A program made the position numbers and the translations under genes. A stretch of 64,000 bases of DNA, taken from the NCBI RefSeq assembly GCF_003721565.1, contig NZ_RJJE01000009.1:992934-1056933 (forward strand), read 5' to 3'. Position 1 is the first letter of the stretch, and each line of letters begins with the position of its first letter. The notes under the pieces were generated by a model. That model ran no database searches and was not told the origin of the DNA. It saw nothing but the letters and a program-made list of their open reading frames with translations. The DNA comes from Rufibacter immobilis. Lineage in GTDB: Bacteria > Bacteroidota > Bacteroidia > Cytophagales > Hymenobacteraceae. Below, one piece after another: positions 16,857 through 25,237 of the stretch.

Positions 16857-17294
16857 TTACCTGACCGGATAAGTGACCGAGACATCCTGGCCTTTGTACC
16901 GGGCCTGGAACGCGATCCGGTCGCCGGGCCGGACATCCACCTTGGTGATGGCGGAGACGGTGTCTGGCAGACCGGCAACGCCTTCCTTGCCGGCCAGCCA
17001 ATGTGCCAGGTTCAACGTCTTCAGTTCCAACTGGTTTTGGATGGCTTTTGCCCGAAGGGGCCGCTCGCCGCGTAGGTGGTAAATGTTCAGCACCTCCATC
17101 CCCTCTGCAACTTTAATCATCAGGTCACCCTTGAGTTCTTCCGGGGTGAACCCAACCAGCGGGCTCACCGTCTGCCCATTTTTAAAGGTTAGCAGAAAAT
17201 GCCCTTGGGGCGTTTGGGCCGAGGCCGGGGAAAGCGTGTCCGTGCACAGCAGCACCGCGGCGAACACAAAGACAAACAGACGGTAACGGTTCAT
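16857..17294 (-). CDS. Secreted protein of unknown function, tandem paralogue B
   Basis: 145 residues from the Met at 17294 (MNRYRLFVFVFAA, a clean signal peptide to about residue 27); a longer in-frame start at 17336 exists but would put a polar stretch before the signal. Same fold pattern as paralogue A: FKNGQTVSPL, FTPEELKGDL, VAEGMEVLNIYHLRGERPL, W.AGK and VRPGDRIAFQARYKGQDVSV. The two genes have the same length and orientation, so they are a tandem duplication that has diverged. Family not recognised. A separate terminator for each suggests independent transcription. Confidence 0.8.
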   Translation of the reverse strand: MNRYRLFVFVFAAVLLCTDTLSPASAQTPQGHFLLTFKNGQTVSPLVGFTPEELKGDLMIKVAEGMEVLNIYHLRGERPLRAKAIQNQLELKTLNLAHWLAGKEGVAGLPDTVSAITKVDVRPGDRIAFQARYKGQDVSVTYPVR

Positions 17295-17436
17295 AGATGA
17301 GAGAGTTAAGGGTGGAAAACAAAAGCGACTACGCAATACAACTAGTTACTCAGTTTTTAAACTATAAGTTTAGTTACTTTATTTCATCGCTCGTTTGGTT
17401 TTATTTCCCACCGTTCCCGGAACCGTTGAAACCAAA

Positions 17437-17476
17437 AAAACGGCCCGCCTTCTTTTGTGCGAAGGCAAGCCGTTTT
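17437..17476 (-). terminator. Terminator of kbl
   Basis: 16-nt arms (17437-17452 with 17461-17476) with a 2-nt internal mismatch; on the minus strand followed by GCCGTTTTTTTGG. Confidence 0.85.
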
Positions 17477-17509
17477 AGAGCCGTTTTCCGGAAAACGTGC
17501 CCAAAATGC
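17470..17509 (+). repeat. 40-bp palindromic intergenic repeat, copy 8
   Basis: Drifted copy (CCGTTTTAGAGCCGTTTTCC / GGAAAACGTGCCCAAAA) that starts within the kbl terminator and ends directly at the kbl stop codon. Confidence 0.8.
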
Positions 17510-18703
17510 CTAGCTTTTCAGCACGCCCAGCTCTCTGCCTACTTCGGTAAAGGCCTGAATGGCTTTGTCCAAATGTTCCTGGGTATGCTCCGCGGAAAGC
17601 TGCACGCGTATACGGGCCGCGCCTTTGGCCACTACCGGGTAGTAGAAACCAATCACGTAAATGCCTTTCTCCAGCATTCTGGCCGCGAACTCCTGCGCCA
17701 AGGAAGCCTCATACAGCATCACCGGCACAATGGGGTGCACGCCCGGCCTGATGTCAAACCCGGCGGCGGTCATGTTCTCTCTGAAGTATTTGGTGTTCCA
17801 CTCCAGGCGGTCGCGCAGTTCTGTGGTGGAGCTCAGCAGTTCCAGGACCGCCAGTGATCCGCCCACAATGGCCGGGGCCAGTGAATTGGAGAACAGGTAC
17901 GGGCGCGAGCGCTGGCGCAGCATGTCAATGATTTCCTTCTTGCCGGTGGTAAAGCCGCCCATGGCACCGCCCAGCGCTTTACCCAAGGTACCGGTAATGA
18001 TGTCTACGCGGTCCATCACGTTATGGTACTCGTGCGTGCCGCGGCCAGTTTTGCCAATGAACCCACTGGAGTGCGACTCATCTACCATCACCAACGCTTT
18101 GTATTGGTCTGCCAGGTCGCAGATTTTGTCTAGTTGGGCAATGGTACCGTCCATGGAGAAAGAGCCGTCTGTCACAATGATGCGGTGTTTGGCACCCTGG
18201 GCTTCCTGTAGTTTGGCTTCCAGGTCGGCCATGTCATTGTGCTGGTAGCGGTAGCGCTGGGCCTTGCACAGCCTGATGCCGTCAATGATGGAGGCGTGGT
18301 TGAGGGCGTCTGAGATAATGGCGCTCTGCTCATCAAACAAAGGCTCAAACACCCCGCCGTTGGCGTCAAAGGCGGCGGCGTACAGAATGGTGTCCTCGGT
18401 GCCCAGGAACTCGGCCAGCTTTTGCTCCAGTTGCTTGTGGATGTCTTGGGTACCGCAGATAAAGCGCACCGAGCTCATGCCGTAGCCATGGGTATCCAGT
18501 GTGCGTTTGGCCGCCTCCAGCACCGCCGGGTGCGAGGACAGCCCCAGGTAGTTGTTGGCGCAGAAATTGAGCACCTCGCCGGTCTGCTGCGTCCTGATCT
18601 GGGCGTGCTGCGGGGTCACAATCACCCGTTCGTTTTTATATAAGCCGTTGGCCTTGATCTCGGCTAACTGCTGTTCTAAGTCTGGTTTTAAGGTTTCGTA
18701 CAT
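17510..18703 (-). CDS. kbl: Glycine C-acetyltransferase (2-amino-3-ketobutyrate CoA ligase)
   Basis: PLP enzyme that cleaves 2-amino-3-oxobutyrate with CoA to glycine and acetyl-CoA, the second step of threonine breakdown. 397 residues from the ATG at 18703 ([12 protein letters not shown]), matching the E. coli enzyme length; the ORF continues 52 codons upstream but without family similarity. PLP Lys is K242 in [32 protein letters not shown] and NNYLGLS are family signatures. It is divergent from tdh, whose product makes its substrate. The probable leader carries repeat copy 9. Confidence 0.97.
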   Translation of the reverse strand: MYETLKPDLEQQLAEIKANGLYKNERVIVTPQHAQIRTQQTGEVLNFCANNYLGLSSHPAVLEAAKRTLDTHGYGMSSVRFICGTQDIHKQLEQKLAEFLGTEDTILYAAAFDANGGVFEPLFDEQSAIISDALNHASIIDGIRLCKAQRYRYQHNDMADLEAKLQEAQGAKHRIIVTDGSFSMDGTIAQLDKICDLADQYKALVMVDESHSSGFIGKTGRGTHEYHNVMDRVDIITGTLGKALGGAMGGFTTGKKEIIDMLRQRSRPYLFSNSLAPAIVGGSLAVLELLSSTTELRDRLEWNTKYFRENMTAAGFDIRPGVHPIVPVMLYEASLAQEFAARMLEKGIYVIGFYYPVVAKGAARIRVQLSAEHTQEHLDKAIQAFTEVGRELGVLKS

Positions 18704-18730
18704 ATAGCTTCTATCAAGAGTATTGGTTCT

Positions 18731-18770
18731 CTGTTTTGGGCCTGTTTCTGGAAAAACGGCCGCTAAACGC
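18731..18770 (-). repeat. 40-bp palindromic intergenic repeat, copy 9 (kbl leader)
   Basis: Better arm (GCGTTTAGCGGCCGTTTTTCC) on the minus strand; other arm ends GGCCCAAAACAG. It lies between the kbl start codon and the divergent tdh gene, so is probably transcribed in the kbl 5' leader. Confidence 0.88.
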
Positions 18771-18856
18771 ATGGGGCTGGAACAGTATTTTGTGCCTGTG
18801 GCCAAGCTTATCCGGCCTCTACGTAATTCCCGTATAGTGTACCACGCATTCGCCTC

Positions 18857-18919
18857 CAAAGATACAAAACCTCTTCACTCCTCCGTATTTTTTGGAGCCG
18901 CCTGAATAACGTACATTTG
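18857..18919. promoter_or_regulatory. Divergent -7 elements for kbl and tdh
   Basis: On the plus strand TTTG (18891-18894), 17 nt, TACATTTG (18912-18919), 21 nt before the tdh ATG. On the minus strand TATCTTTG (18857-18864) fits a -7 element for kbl but lacks a good -33. Spacing is imperfect for both, so moderate confidence only. Confidence 0.4.
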
Positions 18920-18940
18920 TTTTCCTATTTCAGCACCTGC

Positions 18941-19903
18941 ATGACAAAAACGAAAAATGCCATCTTAGTGATAGGCGCCTGCGGACAGTTAGGCTCTGAA
19001 CTCACCCTGGAACTCAGAAAAATATACGGCGATGACCACGTGGTGGCCGCCGATATCCAGTACCCCAAGCAGGCCGAGCTGCGCGAAAGCGGCCCTTTTG
19101 AGATAGTGGATGTGCTCACGCCCCAGCACCTCACAGACCTTACCTCCCGCTATAAATTCAAGCAGATCTATCACCTGGCAGCAATCCTTTCCGCTACCGG
19201 CGAGAAGAACCCCAAGTTTGCCTGGCGCCTGAACATGGACGGCCTCTTCAACGTGCTGGACTTCGCGCTGGAGCACAAGGTGGAGAAAGTGTACTGGCCG
19301 TCTTCTATTGCGGTCTTCGGGCCGGGCACGCCGCGCCAGAACACGCCCCAGGACACCATCATGGACCCCAACACCGTGTACGGCATCAGTAAACAGGCCG
19401 GCGAGCGCTGGTGCGAATACTACTTCCAGAAATACGGGCTGGACGTGCGCAGCCTCCGGTACCCCGGCCTCATTGGCTACAAAGCGCTGCCCGGCGGCGG
19501 CACCACAGATTACGCCGTGGACATTTACCACCAGGCTCTGGCCAAAGGCACCTACAAATGCTTCCTAAGCGAGCACACCCGCCTGCCCATGATGTACATG
19601 CCAGACGCCCTCAAAGCCACCCTGGACCTGATGCACGCCCCCGCTGAGCTGGTGAAAGTGCGGTCTTCCTACAACCTGGCCGCCATGAGCTTTACCCCGC
19701 AGGAAATTGCCACCAGCATTCAGCGCCATTACCCAGACTTCAGCATCACGTATGAACCAGACGCCCGCCAGCAGATTGCGGATTCCTGGCCGCAGAGCAT
19801 CAATGACAGCGCCGCCCGCCAGGACTGGGGCTGGAAACCCACCTATGACCTGGACGCCATGACCGATGACATGCTCCTGCACCTGAAGCGCATCAACAAC
19901 TAA
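18941..19903 (+). CDS. L-threonine 3-dehydrogenase, SDR (epimerase-like) type
   Basis: NAD-dependent oxidation of L-threonine to 2-amino-3-oxobutyrate. 320 residues from ATG 18941; eight more in-frame codons upstream (from 18917) are less likely because they overlap the -7 element. NAD motif GACGQLG (12-18), catalytic Tyr147/Lys151 (YGISK), and the GGGTTDYAVDIYHQAL segment that distinguishes SDR-type threonine dehydrogenase from UDP-sugar epimerases. It is divergent from kbl, completing the threonine-to-glycine route. Unrelated in fold to the zinc-dependent E. coli Tdh. Terminator follows. Confidence 0.92.
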   Translation: MTKTKNAILVIGACGQLGSELTLELRKIYGDDHVVAADIQYPKQAELRESGPFEIVDVLTPQHLTDLTSRYKFKQIYHLAAILSATGEKNPKFAWRLNMDGLFNVLDFALEHKVEKVYWPSSIAVFGPGTPRQNTPQDTIMDPNTVYGISKQAGERWCEYYFQKYGLDVRSLRYPGLIGYKALPGGGTTDYAVDIYHQALAKGTYKCFLSEHTRLPMMYMPDALKATLDLMHAPAELVKVRSSYNLAAMSFTPQEIATSIQRHYPDFSITYEPDARQQIADSWPQSINDSAARQDWGWKPTYDLDAMTDDMLLHLKRINN

Positions 19904-19926
19904 ACTTCCTGCATTAGGCATTGAAT

Positions 19927-19961
19927 AAAGCCCCGGTAGTTCCCAGAACCGCCGGGGCTTT
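19927..19961 (+). terminator. Terminator of the threonine dehydrogenase gene
   Basis: 10-bp perfect stem (19927-19936 with 19952-19961), 15-nt loop; repeat copy 10 follows at once. Confidence 0.8.
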
Positions 19962-20001
19962 CTGTTTAGCGGCCGTTTTTCCAAAAAGAGCCCCTAAACG
20001 C
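19962..20001 (+). repeat. 40-bp palindromic intergenic repeat, copy 10
   Basis: Left arm GTTTAGCGGCCGTTTTTCC, right arm AAAAAGAGCCCCTAAAC; begins on the base after the terminator stem. Confidence 0.9.
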
Positions 20002-20129
20002 AAAGCCTGTAAAATATTACCGCTTCATCTTTAACCCGTTACGCTCCGGCCAGGGCCGAACTTTTTCAATCACAGCGGCGCTTCGCTAATATTGCGGCTC
20101 ATTTAATTCTCCCATCAATTTTTAAGCAC

Positions 20130-20804
20130 ATGTTAAAGAAATTCTTTATTGCCGGCGCCTTCTTTCTCACCTTGGGAGTGGCCGCGTCTGCCCAGGAAGT
20201 AAGCTCAGACATTAAACCCGCCGCCGGAGACTTGACCGCCGAGGTGCAGCTGAGCCTAACCGGCACCAACAACAGCACCATTAACTTAGGCTTGAACCAA
20301 CTGCGTGGCCGTTATTTCCTGAGCCCCACCACCGCCGTACGCGCCTCCTTCACGCTGCAAACTGAAAATGAAGACCTGAACGACGATTTCAACCGCACCT
20401 CTACCTTCATTTCACTGGCCCCGGGTATTGAGAAACACTTTGCCGGCACAGACCGTCTGTCTCCGTACGTAGGCGGTGAAATCAGCATTTCCAAACTGTT
20501 CGCGAACGAGGAAAACCCTTATGGGGAGGTGGAAGGCGCCTGGTCTAGCGGCGGCAACAGCAACAGCATCTCTAACCGCAACTACTTCGCCTTAGGTTTA
20601 AGAGCCGTGGCCGGGGCAGATTTCTACTTTGCCAAGCACGTGTACCTGGGAGTGGAATTCGGCCTCGGTTTCCAATATGAGAAAGAAGGAGACGTGAAAA
20701 TCAAGCCCAACTCCGGCCCCAACACCACCATTGACGGGGAGCGCGGCACCTTCAGATTTGGACCTAACGTGAACAGCGGCCTGCGCTTAGGTTTCGTGTT
20801 CTAA
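20130..20804 (+). CDS. Outer-membrane beta-barrel protein
   Basis: 224 residues with a signal peptide (cleavage after AASAQ, about residue 22). The mature part is alternating amphipathic strands (e.g. LRGRYFLSPTTAVRASFTLQ, YFALGLRAVAGADFYFAKHVYLGVEFGLGFQYEKEG) and ends in a C-terminal aromatic, LGFVF, as expected of an 8-strand OmpW/OmpA-like barrel. No periplasmic domain. Monocistronic with terminator. Role unknown. Confidence 0.85.
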   Translation: MLKKFFIAGAFFLTLGVAASAQEVSSDIKPAAGDLTAEVQLSLTGTNNSTINLGLNQLRGRYFLSPTTAVRASFTLQTENEDLNDDFNRTSTFISLAPGIEKHFAGTDRLSPYVGGEISISKLFANEENPYGEVEGAWSSGGNSNSISNRNYFALGLRAVAGADFYFAKHVYLGVEFGLGFQYEKEGDVKIKPNSGPNTTIDGERGTFRFGPNVNSGLRLGFVF

Positions 20805-20821
20805 GACATAAACGCCTTTTG

Positions 20822-20855
20822 AAAAGCCCGGTGGTACTGTTACCCCCGGGCTTTT
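20822..20855 (+). terminator. Terminator of the barrel gene
   Basis: 10-bp stem (20822-20831 with 20846-20855) with T6 tail, 17 bp after the stop. Confidence 0.88.
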
Positions 20856-20865
20856 TTGTGCCTTC

Positions 20866-20904
20866 CTGTTTAGGGCCGCTTTTTGAAAAACAGCCCCTAA
20901 ACGG
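20866..20904 (+). repeat. 40-bp palindromic intergenic repeat, copy 11
   Basis: GTTTAGGGCCGCTTTTT / AAAAACAGCCCCTAAAC, 10 bp after the barrel-gene terminator. Confidence 0.9.
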
Positions 20905-20988
20905 AAACCGATATTCCATTGGGCGCGGAGGCAACTTTTCCCCTGAAACCCAAGTTAGAAAAACGGCATCTCTAAAGAGCAAGGCGCT

Positions 20989-21720
20989 ATGATTGTAAAT
21001 CCGGATGAGAAGGGCTGGGAAATCATTTACCAACAGGCGCACGCCCTGCTGGCCGCTGAGATAGGCTTCGCGTGGCTGCCCGCCAAACGTCCCCTTCACT
21101 TCATGCAGACCCTGGCCGCCATCGCCCAGCACGACGATGGGCAGAAAGACTGGACCGGCCACTATGCCCTTACTCCCGCCGGGGCACCCGCCAATTTCAC
21201 GCAGCTGCCTTTCAGTCTGGAGCAGGCCCGGCAGGTCATGAAAGAAGCCCGCTTCCAGGGCCGGTGGCGCAGCCTGCTCACCAGCATGCACCTCTCCTTC
21301 CTGTATGAGGAGCTGCGTGGCCAGAAACAGGAGTGGGATACCTTTTTAGACGAGCAACAGACCAACCAGAAACTGTGGCGCCAGCAACTCAAAATAAAGA
21401 AAGCCGAGGCCCGGTACGCCTATGACTTCATGCAGTGGTGTGACCGTTTCTCCCTCATTCTGTGCCGCAATGAGCTGCCGGAGATGGAACGGGCCCTGGA
21501 AATCAGCAACGGGCCAGACGGAATCAGGTATGAGGTGACCCTGCTCAAAACCGGAGTGGTGCAGGTTAACCCCTGGCCGTTTGAGGTGGCGCAGCTCAAC
21601 ATTAGCGTAGAAGCCCGCTGCCTCACGCAGCTGCAGTTCGGGTCAGACCAGGAGCTGGCGCAGGCCATGTGGCAGGCCCCCATCCACCGGAAAGAATGGG
21701 AACTGAGCAAAGTCAAATAG
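20989..21720 (+). CDS. DUF3891 family protein
   Basis: 243 residues, no signal peptide. The opening MIVNPDEKGWEIIYQQAHALLAAEIG with HALLA and the following AIAQHDDG motif match DUF3891 (PF13030), a family with conserved His/Asp residues that could bind metal; no reaction is known. A middle helical segment (about 105-150, EELRGQKQEWDTFLDEQQ...) and LYEEL, CDRFSLILCRNELP are also family-like. Likely cytoplasmic. Separated from neighbours by about 200 bp on each side, so probably monocistronic. Confidence 0.8.
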   Translation: MIVNPDEKGWEIIYQQAHALLAAEIGFAWLPAKRPLHFMQTLAAIAQHDDGQKDWTGHYALTPAGAPANFTQLPFSLEQARQVMKEARFQGRWRSLLTSMHLSFLYEELRGQKQEWDTFLDEQQTNQKLWRQQLKIKKAEARYAYDFMQWCDRFSLILCRNELPEMERALEISNGPDGIRYEVTLLKTGVVQVNPWPFEVAQLNISVEARCLTQLQFGSDQELAQAMWQAPIHRKEWELSKVK

Positions 21721-21923
21721 CCCGTTAATTTTCTTCTGGTAAAATCCTGGCAGCCGTGCCTACGCCGCGGCACCTTCCCCTCCCGCTTTTCGGGCCATTG
21801 CTTTGTGCCGCCAACAGGTGCTTGGGACTGCCCGCCATAGGATGAATGTTCTTGCAAATATCCTGTTTCTCAAACTCTGTGGCGGGTTACCCGTTAAAAA
21901 TAGTTCGAACAAATTCTTTTTTC

Positions 21924-22256
21924 ATGATGGCCATTCACACTTCCTCTGACAATGAACTACGCTCTATCATCTTTGAGAAGGAGCGGGTGATTGTCAAGTT
22001 TCTGGACGAGAACTGCGAAATCTGCAAAGCACTGGCTCCTTCCTTCAAGAAATTCTCGGAGAACCCCACCTACCAAGACATCACTTTTCTGCAGATGGAT
22101 GCGTCTGAGAACCCCGTTTCCAGCAAGGAAGTGAAACTCACCGGCACCCCCTTCTTCGCCATCTACTTCAAAGGCACTTTGCGCGACTGCGGCTTGTTGT
22201 CTACCGAGGAAAAAGTCCGGAAGTATCTGGACCGTTTACTGGCGTGCAAAGAGTAG
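21924..22256 (+). CDS. Thioredoxin-family protein with CEIC active site
   Basis: 110 residues, thioredoxin fold. Active site CEIC (Cys31, Cys34) replaces the usual CGPC, cis-Pro is at TGTPFF (Pro76). No signal peptide from the Met at 21924 (Met2 at 21927 equally likely); the upstream in-frame extension to 21846 lacks family similarity. Expected to act in cytoplasmic thiol-disulfide exchange or as a monothiol-bacillithiol partner, given bacillithiol synthesis elsewhere in the window (inference). The repeat copy 12 begins directly after its stop codon. Confidence 0.85.
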   Translation: MMAIHTSSDNELRSIIFEKERVIVKFLDENCEICKALAPSFKKFSENPTYQDITFLQMDASENPVSSKEVKLTGTPFFAIYFKGTLRDCGLLSTEEKVRKYLDRLLACKE

Positions 22257-22296
22257 CCGTTTAGGGGCCGTTTTTCTAAAAAAAGCCTCTAAACGC
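22257..22296 (+). repeat. 40-bp palindromic intergenic repeat, copy 12
   Basis: GTTTAGGGGCCGTTTTTC / AAAAAAAGCCTCTAAAC; starts on the base after the thioredoxin stop codon. Confidence 0.9.
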
Positions 22297-22335
22297 TTAT
22301 ATATGTTTACTTTGCAGGCGCTTTCCCTTTACTGC

Positions 22336-23772
22336 ATGCAAAGACCTTCTTTCCTCTTTTGGCTGCCCGTTTTGCTTAGCGGCGGCCTGCTGTTTTCCTG
22401 CCAGCAGTCGGCGTCATTGGCAGATGTGCGCCCAGAGGCACAGGTTGCCCCTTTACCCGCCCCAGACCTACCGCTTTCCACCATCAGTGTGCCCATCTCC
22501 ATTCCCGTGGCCGCCCTGGAAGAACGCGTGAACCAGGAACTCAAGGGTGTGCTCTACGAAGATAATTCCCTGCAAGACGACAACCTCATGGTGAAGGTGA
22601 CCAAAGCCGGCCCCATGAAACTGGGTGCCCAGTTCAGCAAGCTGAGCATGGAAGTGCCGCTCAAGATCTGGGCCAAAGGCCGATGGCAATGGAACGCCTG
22701 CGAACTCTGCAAATCCATCCAGAAAACGGAGGAAACCGAGTTTGAGGTGGTGGTACGCACTGAGAGCCGCCTGCAGATCCAGCCAGACTATACCCTCAAA
22801 AGCTACACCACCGGCGATTTTCAGTGGGGGAACCAAAAACCCGCTTTCTCCATGGGGCCACTAAAGATAAACCTGGCTCCGTTCATAGAGCCTCAGCTAA
22901 AGGCGCAGATTGCGCCTATGTTGCAGCAGTTAGACCAGGAACTAGGCAAGCGCGTGCCGCTCCAGCAGTATTTGGGGCTGGCCTGGAAAGAACTGCAAAC
23001 CCCTGTGCTGCTGCACCAGCAGTACAACGCCTGGCTGTCCATTCACCCGCAGGCCGTACGGCTCACACCGCTGGAACTCCAGCAGAACCAACTGAGGCTA
23101 CAGGTAGGCGTTGATGCGTTCATACGGGTCACCACGGGGCAGAAACCAGAGGCAGTCAAAACCTCGGCACTGCCCAGTTTTATCCCGGCCCGCACCCTGC
23201 CGCCCCAGGCCCAGCTGGCCATTGCCAGCGATGTCTCCTACCCCTACCTCACCCAGATGCTGCAGAAGGAACTGGAGAACCAGACGTTCTCTTTTGAAGA
23301 AGGCAAACACCAGCTTTCTGTGCACAGCCTGGACGTGAGCGGCAAAGGCACCCAACTGCTGCTGGCACTGGATGTGAGCGGACAGTCTAAGGCAGCGTTT
23401 GTCAAGAAGAAGTTTCAGGGGAAAGTGTGGTTGCAGGCCACGCCCGTGTATGACGCCGCCACCCAGAGCATTAAGGTGAAAGACCTGCAGTTTTCCATCC
23501 AGACCCGGGACCAACTGGTGAACACGGCCCAATGGCTGCTGCACAACAAGGTACGGACCCAACTGGAGCAGCAGATGGTGGTGCCCGTGAAAAGTCAGTT
23601 GGCTTTGCTGCGGGAGTCTTTGCAGGCGGGTCTCAAAGAACAGGAACTGCAGAAAGGCATTTGGCTGCGCGGCACCAATTTCACCATTGCCCCAGACACT
23701 TTGCTGGTTACGCCCGCCGGTATACGCGCCCAGTTCTTGGCCACAGGGCAACTTTCAGTGCAGTTTCAGTAG
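22336..23772 (+). CDS. DUF4403 family lipoprotein
   Basis: 478 residues from Met at 22336 with a lipoprotein signal (LLSGGLLFSC, Cys22). An upstream in-frame Met (22303) would bury the signal. The body matches DUF4403: an opening strand STISVPISIPVAALEERVNQEL, a mid-protein repeat of the same kind (PPQAQLAIASDVSYPYLTQMLQKEL) and a final ALLRESLQAGL helix. The family resembles lipid-binding (BPI/SMP-like, tubular) folds in its repeated strand-helix design, which is inference. Probably faces the periplasm. No operon partner. Confidence 0.82.
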   Translation: MQRPSFLFWLPVLLSGGLLFSCQQSASLADVRPEAQVAPLPAPDLPLSTISVPISIPVAALEERVNQELKGVLYEDNSLQDDNLMVKVTKAGPMKLGAQFSKLSMEVPLKIWAKGRWQWNACELCKSIQKTEETEFEVVVRTESRLQIQPDYTLKSYTTGDFQWGNQKPAFSMGPLKINLAPFIEPQLKAQIAPMLQQLDQELGKRVPLQQYLGLAWKELQTPVLLHQQYNAWLSIHPQAVRLTPLELQQNQLRLQVGVDAFIRVTTGQKPEAVKTSALPSFIPARTLPPQAQLAIASDVSYPYLTQMLQKELENQTFSFEEGKHQLSVHSLDVSGKGTQLLLALDVSGQSKAAFVKKKFQGKVWLQATPVYDAATQSIKVKDLQFSIQTRDQLVNTAQWLLHNKVRTQLEQQMVVPVKSQLALLRESLQAGLKEQELQKGIWLRGTNFTIAPDTLLVTPAGIRAQFLATGQLSVQFQ

Positions 23773-23795
23773 GCTGTCCCTTTCCTCCCCTCTTA

Positions 23796-23834
23796 CCGCT
23801 TAGGGGCCGTTTTTCAAAAACAGCCCCTAAACGG
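23796..23834 (+). repeat. 40-bp palindromic intergenic repeat, copy 13
   Basis: GCTTAGGGGCCGTTTTTC / AAAAACAGCCCCTAAACGG, 23 bp after the DUF4403 stop. Confidence 0.9.
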
Positions 23835-23979
23835 CATTTCTTCTTTAGCAAACGCCTTGACTTCTGGAAAAGCGCCTTCCCCCGGAAATACAAAAAGGCG
23901 GCTCCGGTGGCCCTACATTAACCAATGGCTTCTGCTTCCCGTAGTTTTAGGGAGAAACACAGACCAGACCTCCATACGA

Positions 23980-24942
23980 ATGGCCAAGTACTCAACTAAA
24001 AGCATCTTAGGGCTTATCACCAACTCCGGGGCGGAGTTCATGAAGAACAACTCGCTGCGGTTGGCGGCGGCGCTTTCCTACAATACCATTTTCTCCCTGC
24101 CGCCCCTGCTGTTCATTGTGGTGCGCTCTGCCGGGTATTTCTTTGGCGAAGAGGCCGTGACGGGCCAGCTATACACCCAGATCAAAGGCTTGGTGGGCGC
24201 AGATGCGGCCGCAGAGATTCAGACCATGATTACCAAGCTGCACCTGGAAGGCTCCAACCCCGTGGCCACCTGGATAGGCATTGGCACGCTGGTGTTTGCC
24301 GGCACCACCATCTTTGTGACCCTGCAGGAGTCTCTGAACCAGGTCTGGAACCTGCAGACCAAAGCCAAGAACGGTATCCTGAAACTGGCCATGGACCGTC
24401 TCCTGTCCTTCGGGATGATTCTGAGCCTTTCGTTTCTGCTGCTGGTGAGTTTGGTGGTGAGCGCTGTCATTGGCGTGCTCACAGATTATATGCAACGGCT
24501 CATGCCTGGGCTGGCCGTGGTGTTTGTCTACATTCTGGACGTGGTGGTGTCCATGGGCTTTGTGACGCTGCTGTTTGCCCTGATCTTCAAGTACCTGCCA
24601 GACGCCATCATCCGGTGGCGCGACGTGTGGGTGGGCGCGCTGGTCACGGCGTTTCTCTTCCTGCTGGGCAAATACCTCATTGGCTGGTACATTGGCCGCA
24701 GCGATTTCAGCAATTCTTACGGGGCGGCGGGCTCCATGGTGGTGCTGCTTTCCTGGGTGTACTACTCCTCCCTCATCATCTTCTTCGGGGCCGAGATCAC
24801 GCAGGAATACGCCGATACCTTCGGTCAGCCGGTGAAGCCCAACCACAACTCCGTGCGCATAGAAATACGTGAGCTGCCGCACGAAGAAACCGATGACGCC
24901 ATGGCCGGCAGACCACCGGCAGAAGGCCGTTTCCGGAAGTAG
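23980..24942 (+). CDS. YihY/BrkB-type inner-membrane protein
   Basis: 320 residues from MAKYSTKSILGLITN at 23980; the upstream in-frame extension (to 23857) is Arg-rich without similarity. Six hydrophobic segments, with family signatures SLRLAAALSYNTIFSLPPLLFI, ATWIGIGTLVFAGTTIFVTLQESLNQVW, and the C-terminal SNSYGAAGSMVVLLSWVYYSSLIIFFGAEITQ. The family was once annotated ribonuclease BN, which is wrong; the true function is uncertain (transport or stress related). A short cytoplasmic tail follows. Monocistronic; repeat copy 14 overlaps its stop codon by one base. Confidence 0.9.
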   Translation: MAKYSTKSILGLITNSGAEFMKNNSLRLAAALSYNTIFSLPPLLFIVVRSAGYFFGEEAVTGQLYTQIKGLVGADAAAEIQTMITKLHLEGSNPVATWIGIGTLVFAGTTIFVTLQESLNQVWNLQTKAKNGILKLAMDRLLSFGMILSLSFLLLVSLVVSAVIGVLTDYMQRLMPGLAVVFVYILDVVVSMGFVTLLFALIFKYLPDAIIRWRDVWVGALVTAFLFLLGKYLIGWYIGRSDFSNSYGAAGSMVVLLSWVYYSSLIIFFGAEITQEYADTFGQPVKPNHNSVRIEIRELPHEETDDAMAGRPPAEGRFRK

Positions 24943-24981
24943 CGTTTAGGGGCTCTTTTTCCTAAAACGGCGCCAAAACAG
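24942..24981 (+). repeat. 40-bp palindromic intergenic repeat, copy 14
   Basis: GTTTAGGGGCTCTTTTTCC / AAAACGGCGCCAAAACAG. Its first base is the last base of the YihY stop codon. Confidence 0.88.
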
Positions 24982-25237
24982 CCCCGCCTGCGGCAGAATG
25001 AGGCAAGAGCGCGGCTGGGCTAACGGGCTTACCATCACGGGCCGCCAACCTGTTTTCGGCTGGCCGTTTGGGTTACTAACTTTTAAGGAAAAATAATTGG
25101 GGATTAGGGGTATTTTCCGGTTCACCGGTCTTACGGGATAGAGAGAATTGTGCTGCTTCTACGTAGCTTTGCGCAAGGTTTTTACGTATACAGAACACCT
25201 ATCTGGCTAAACCTCTTCTTCTATTTCTGACACTGGT

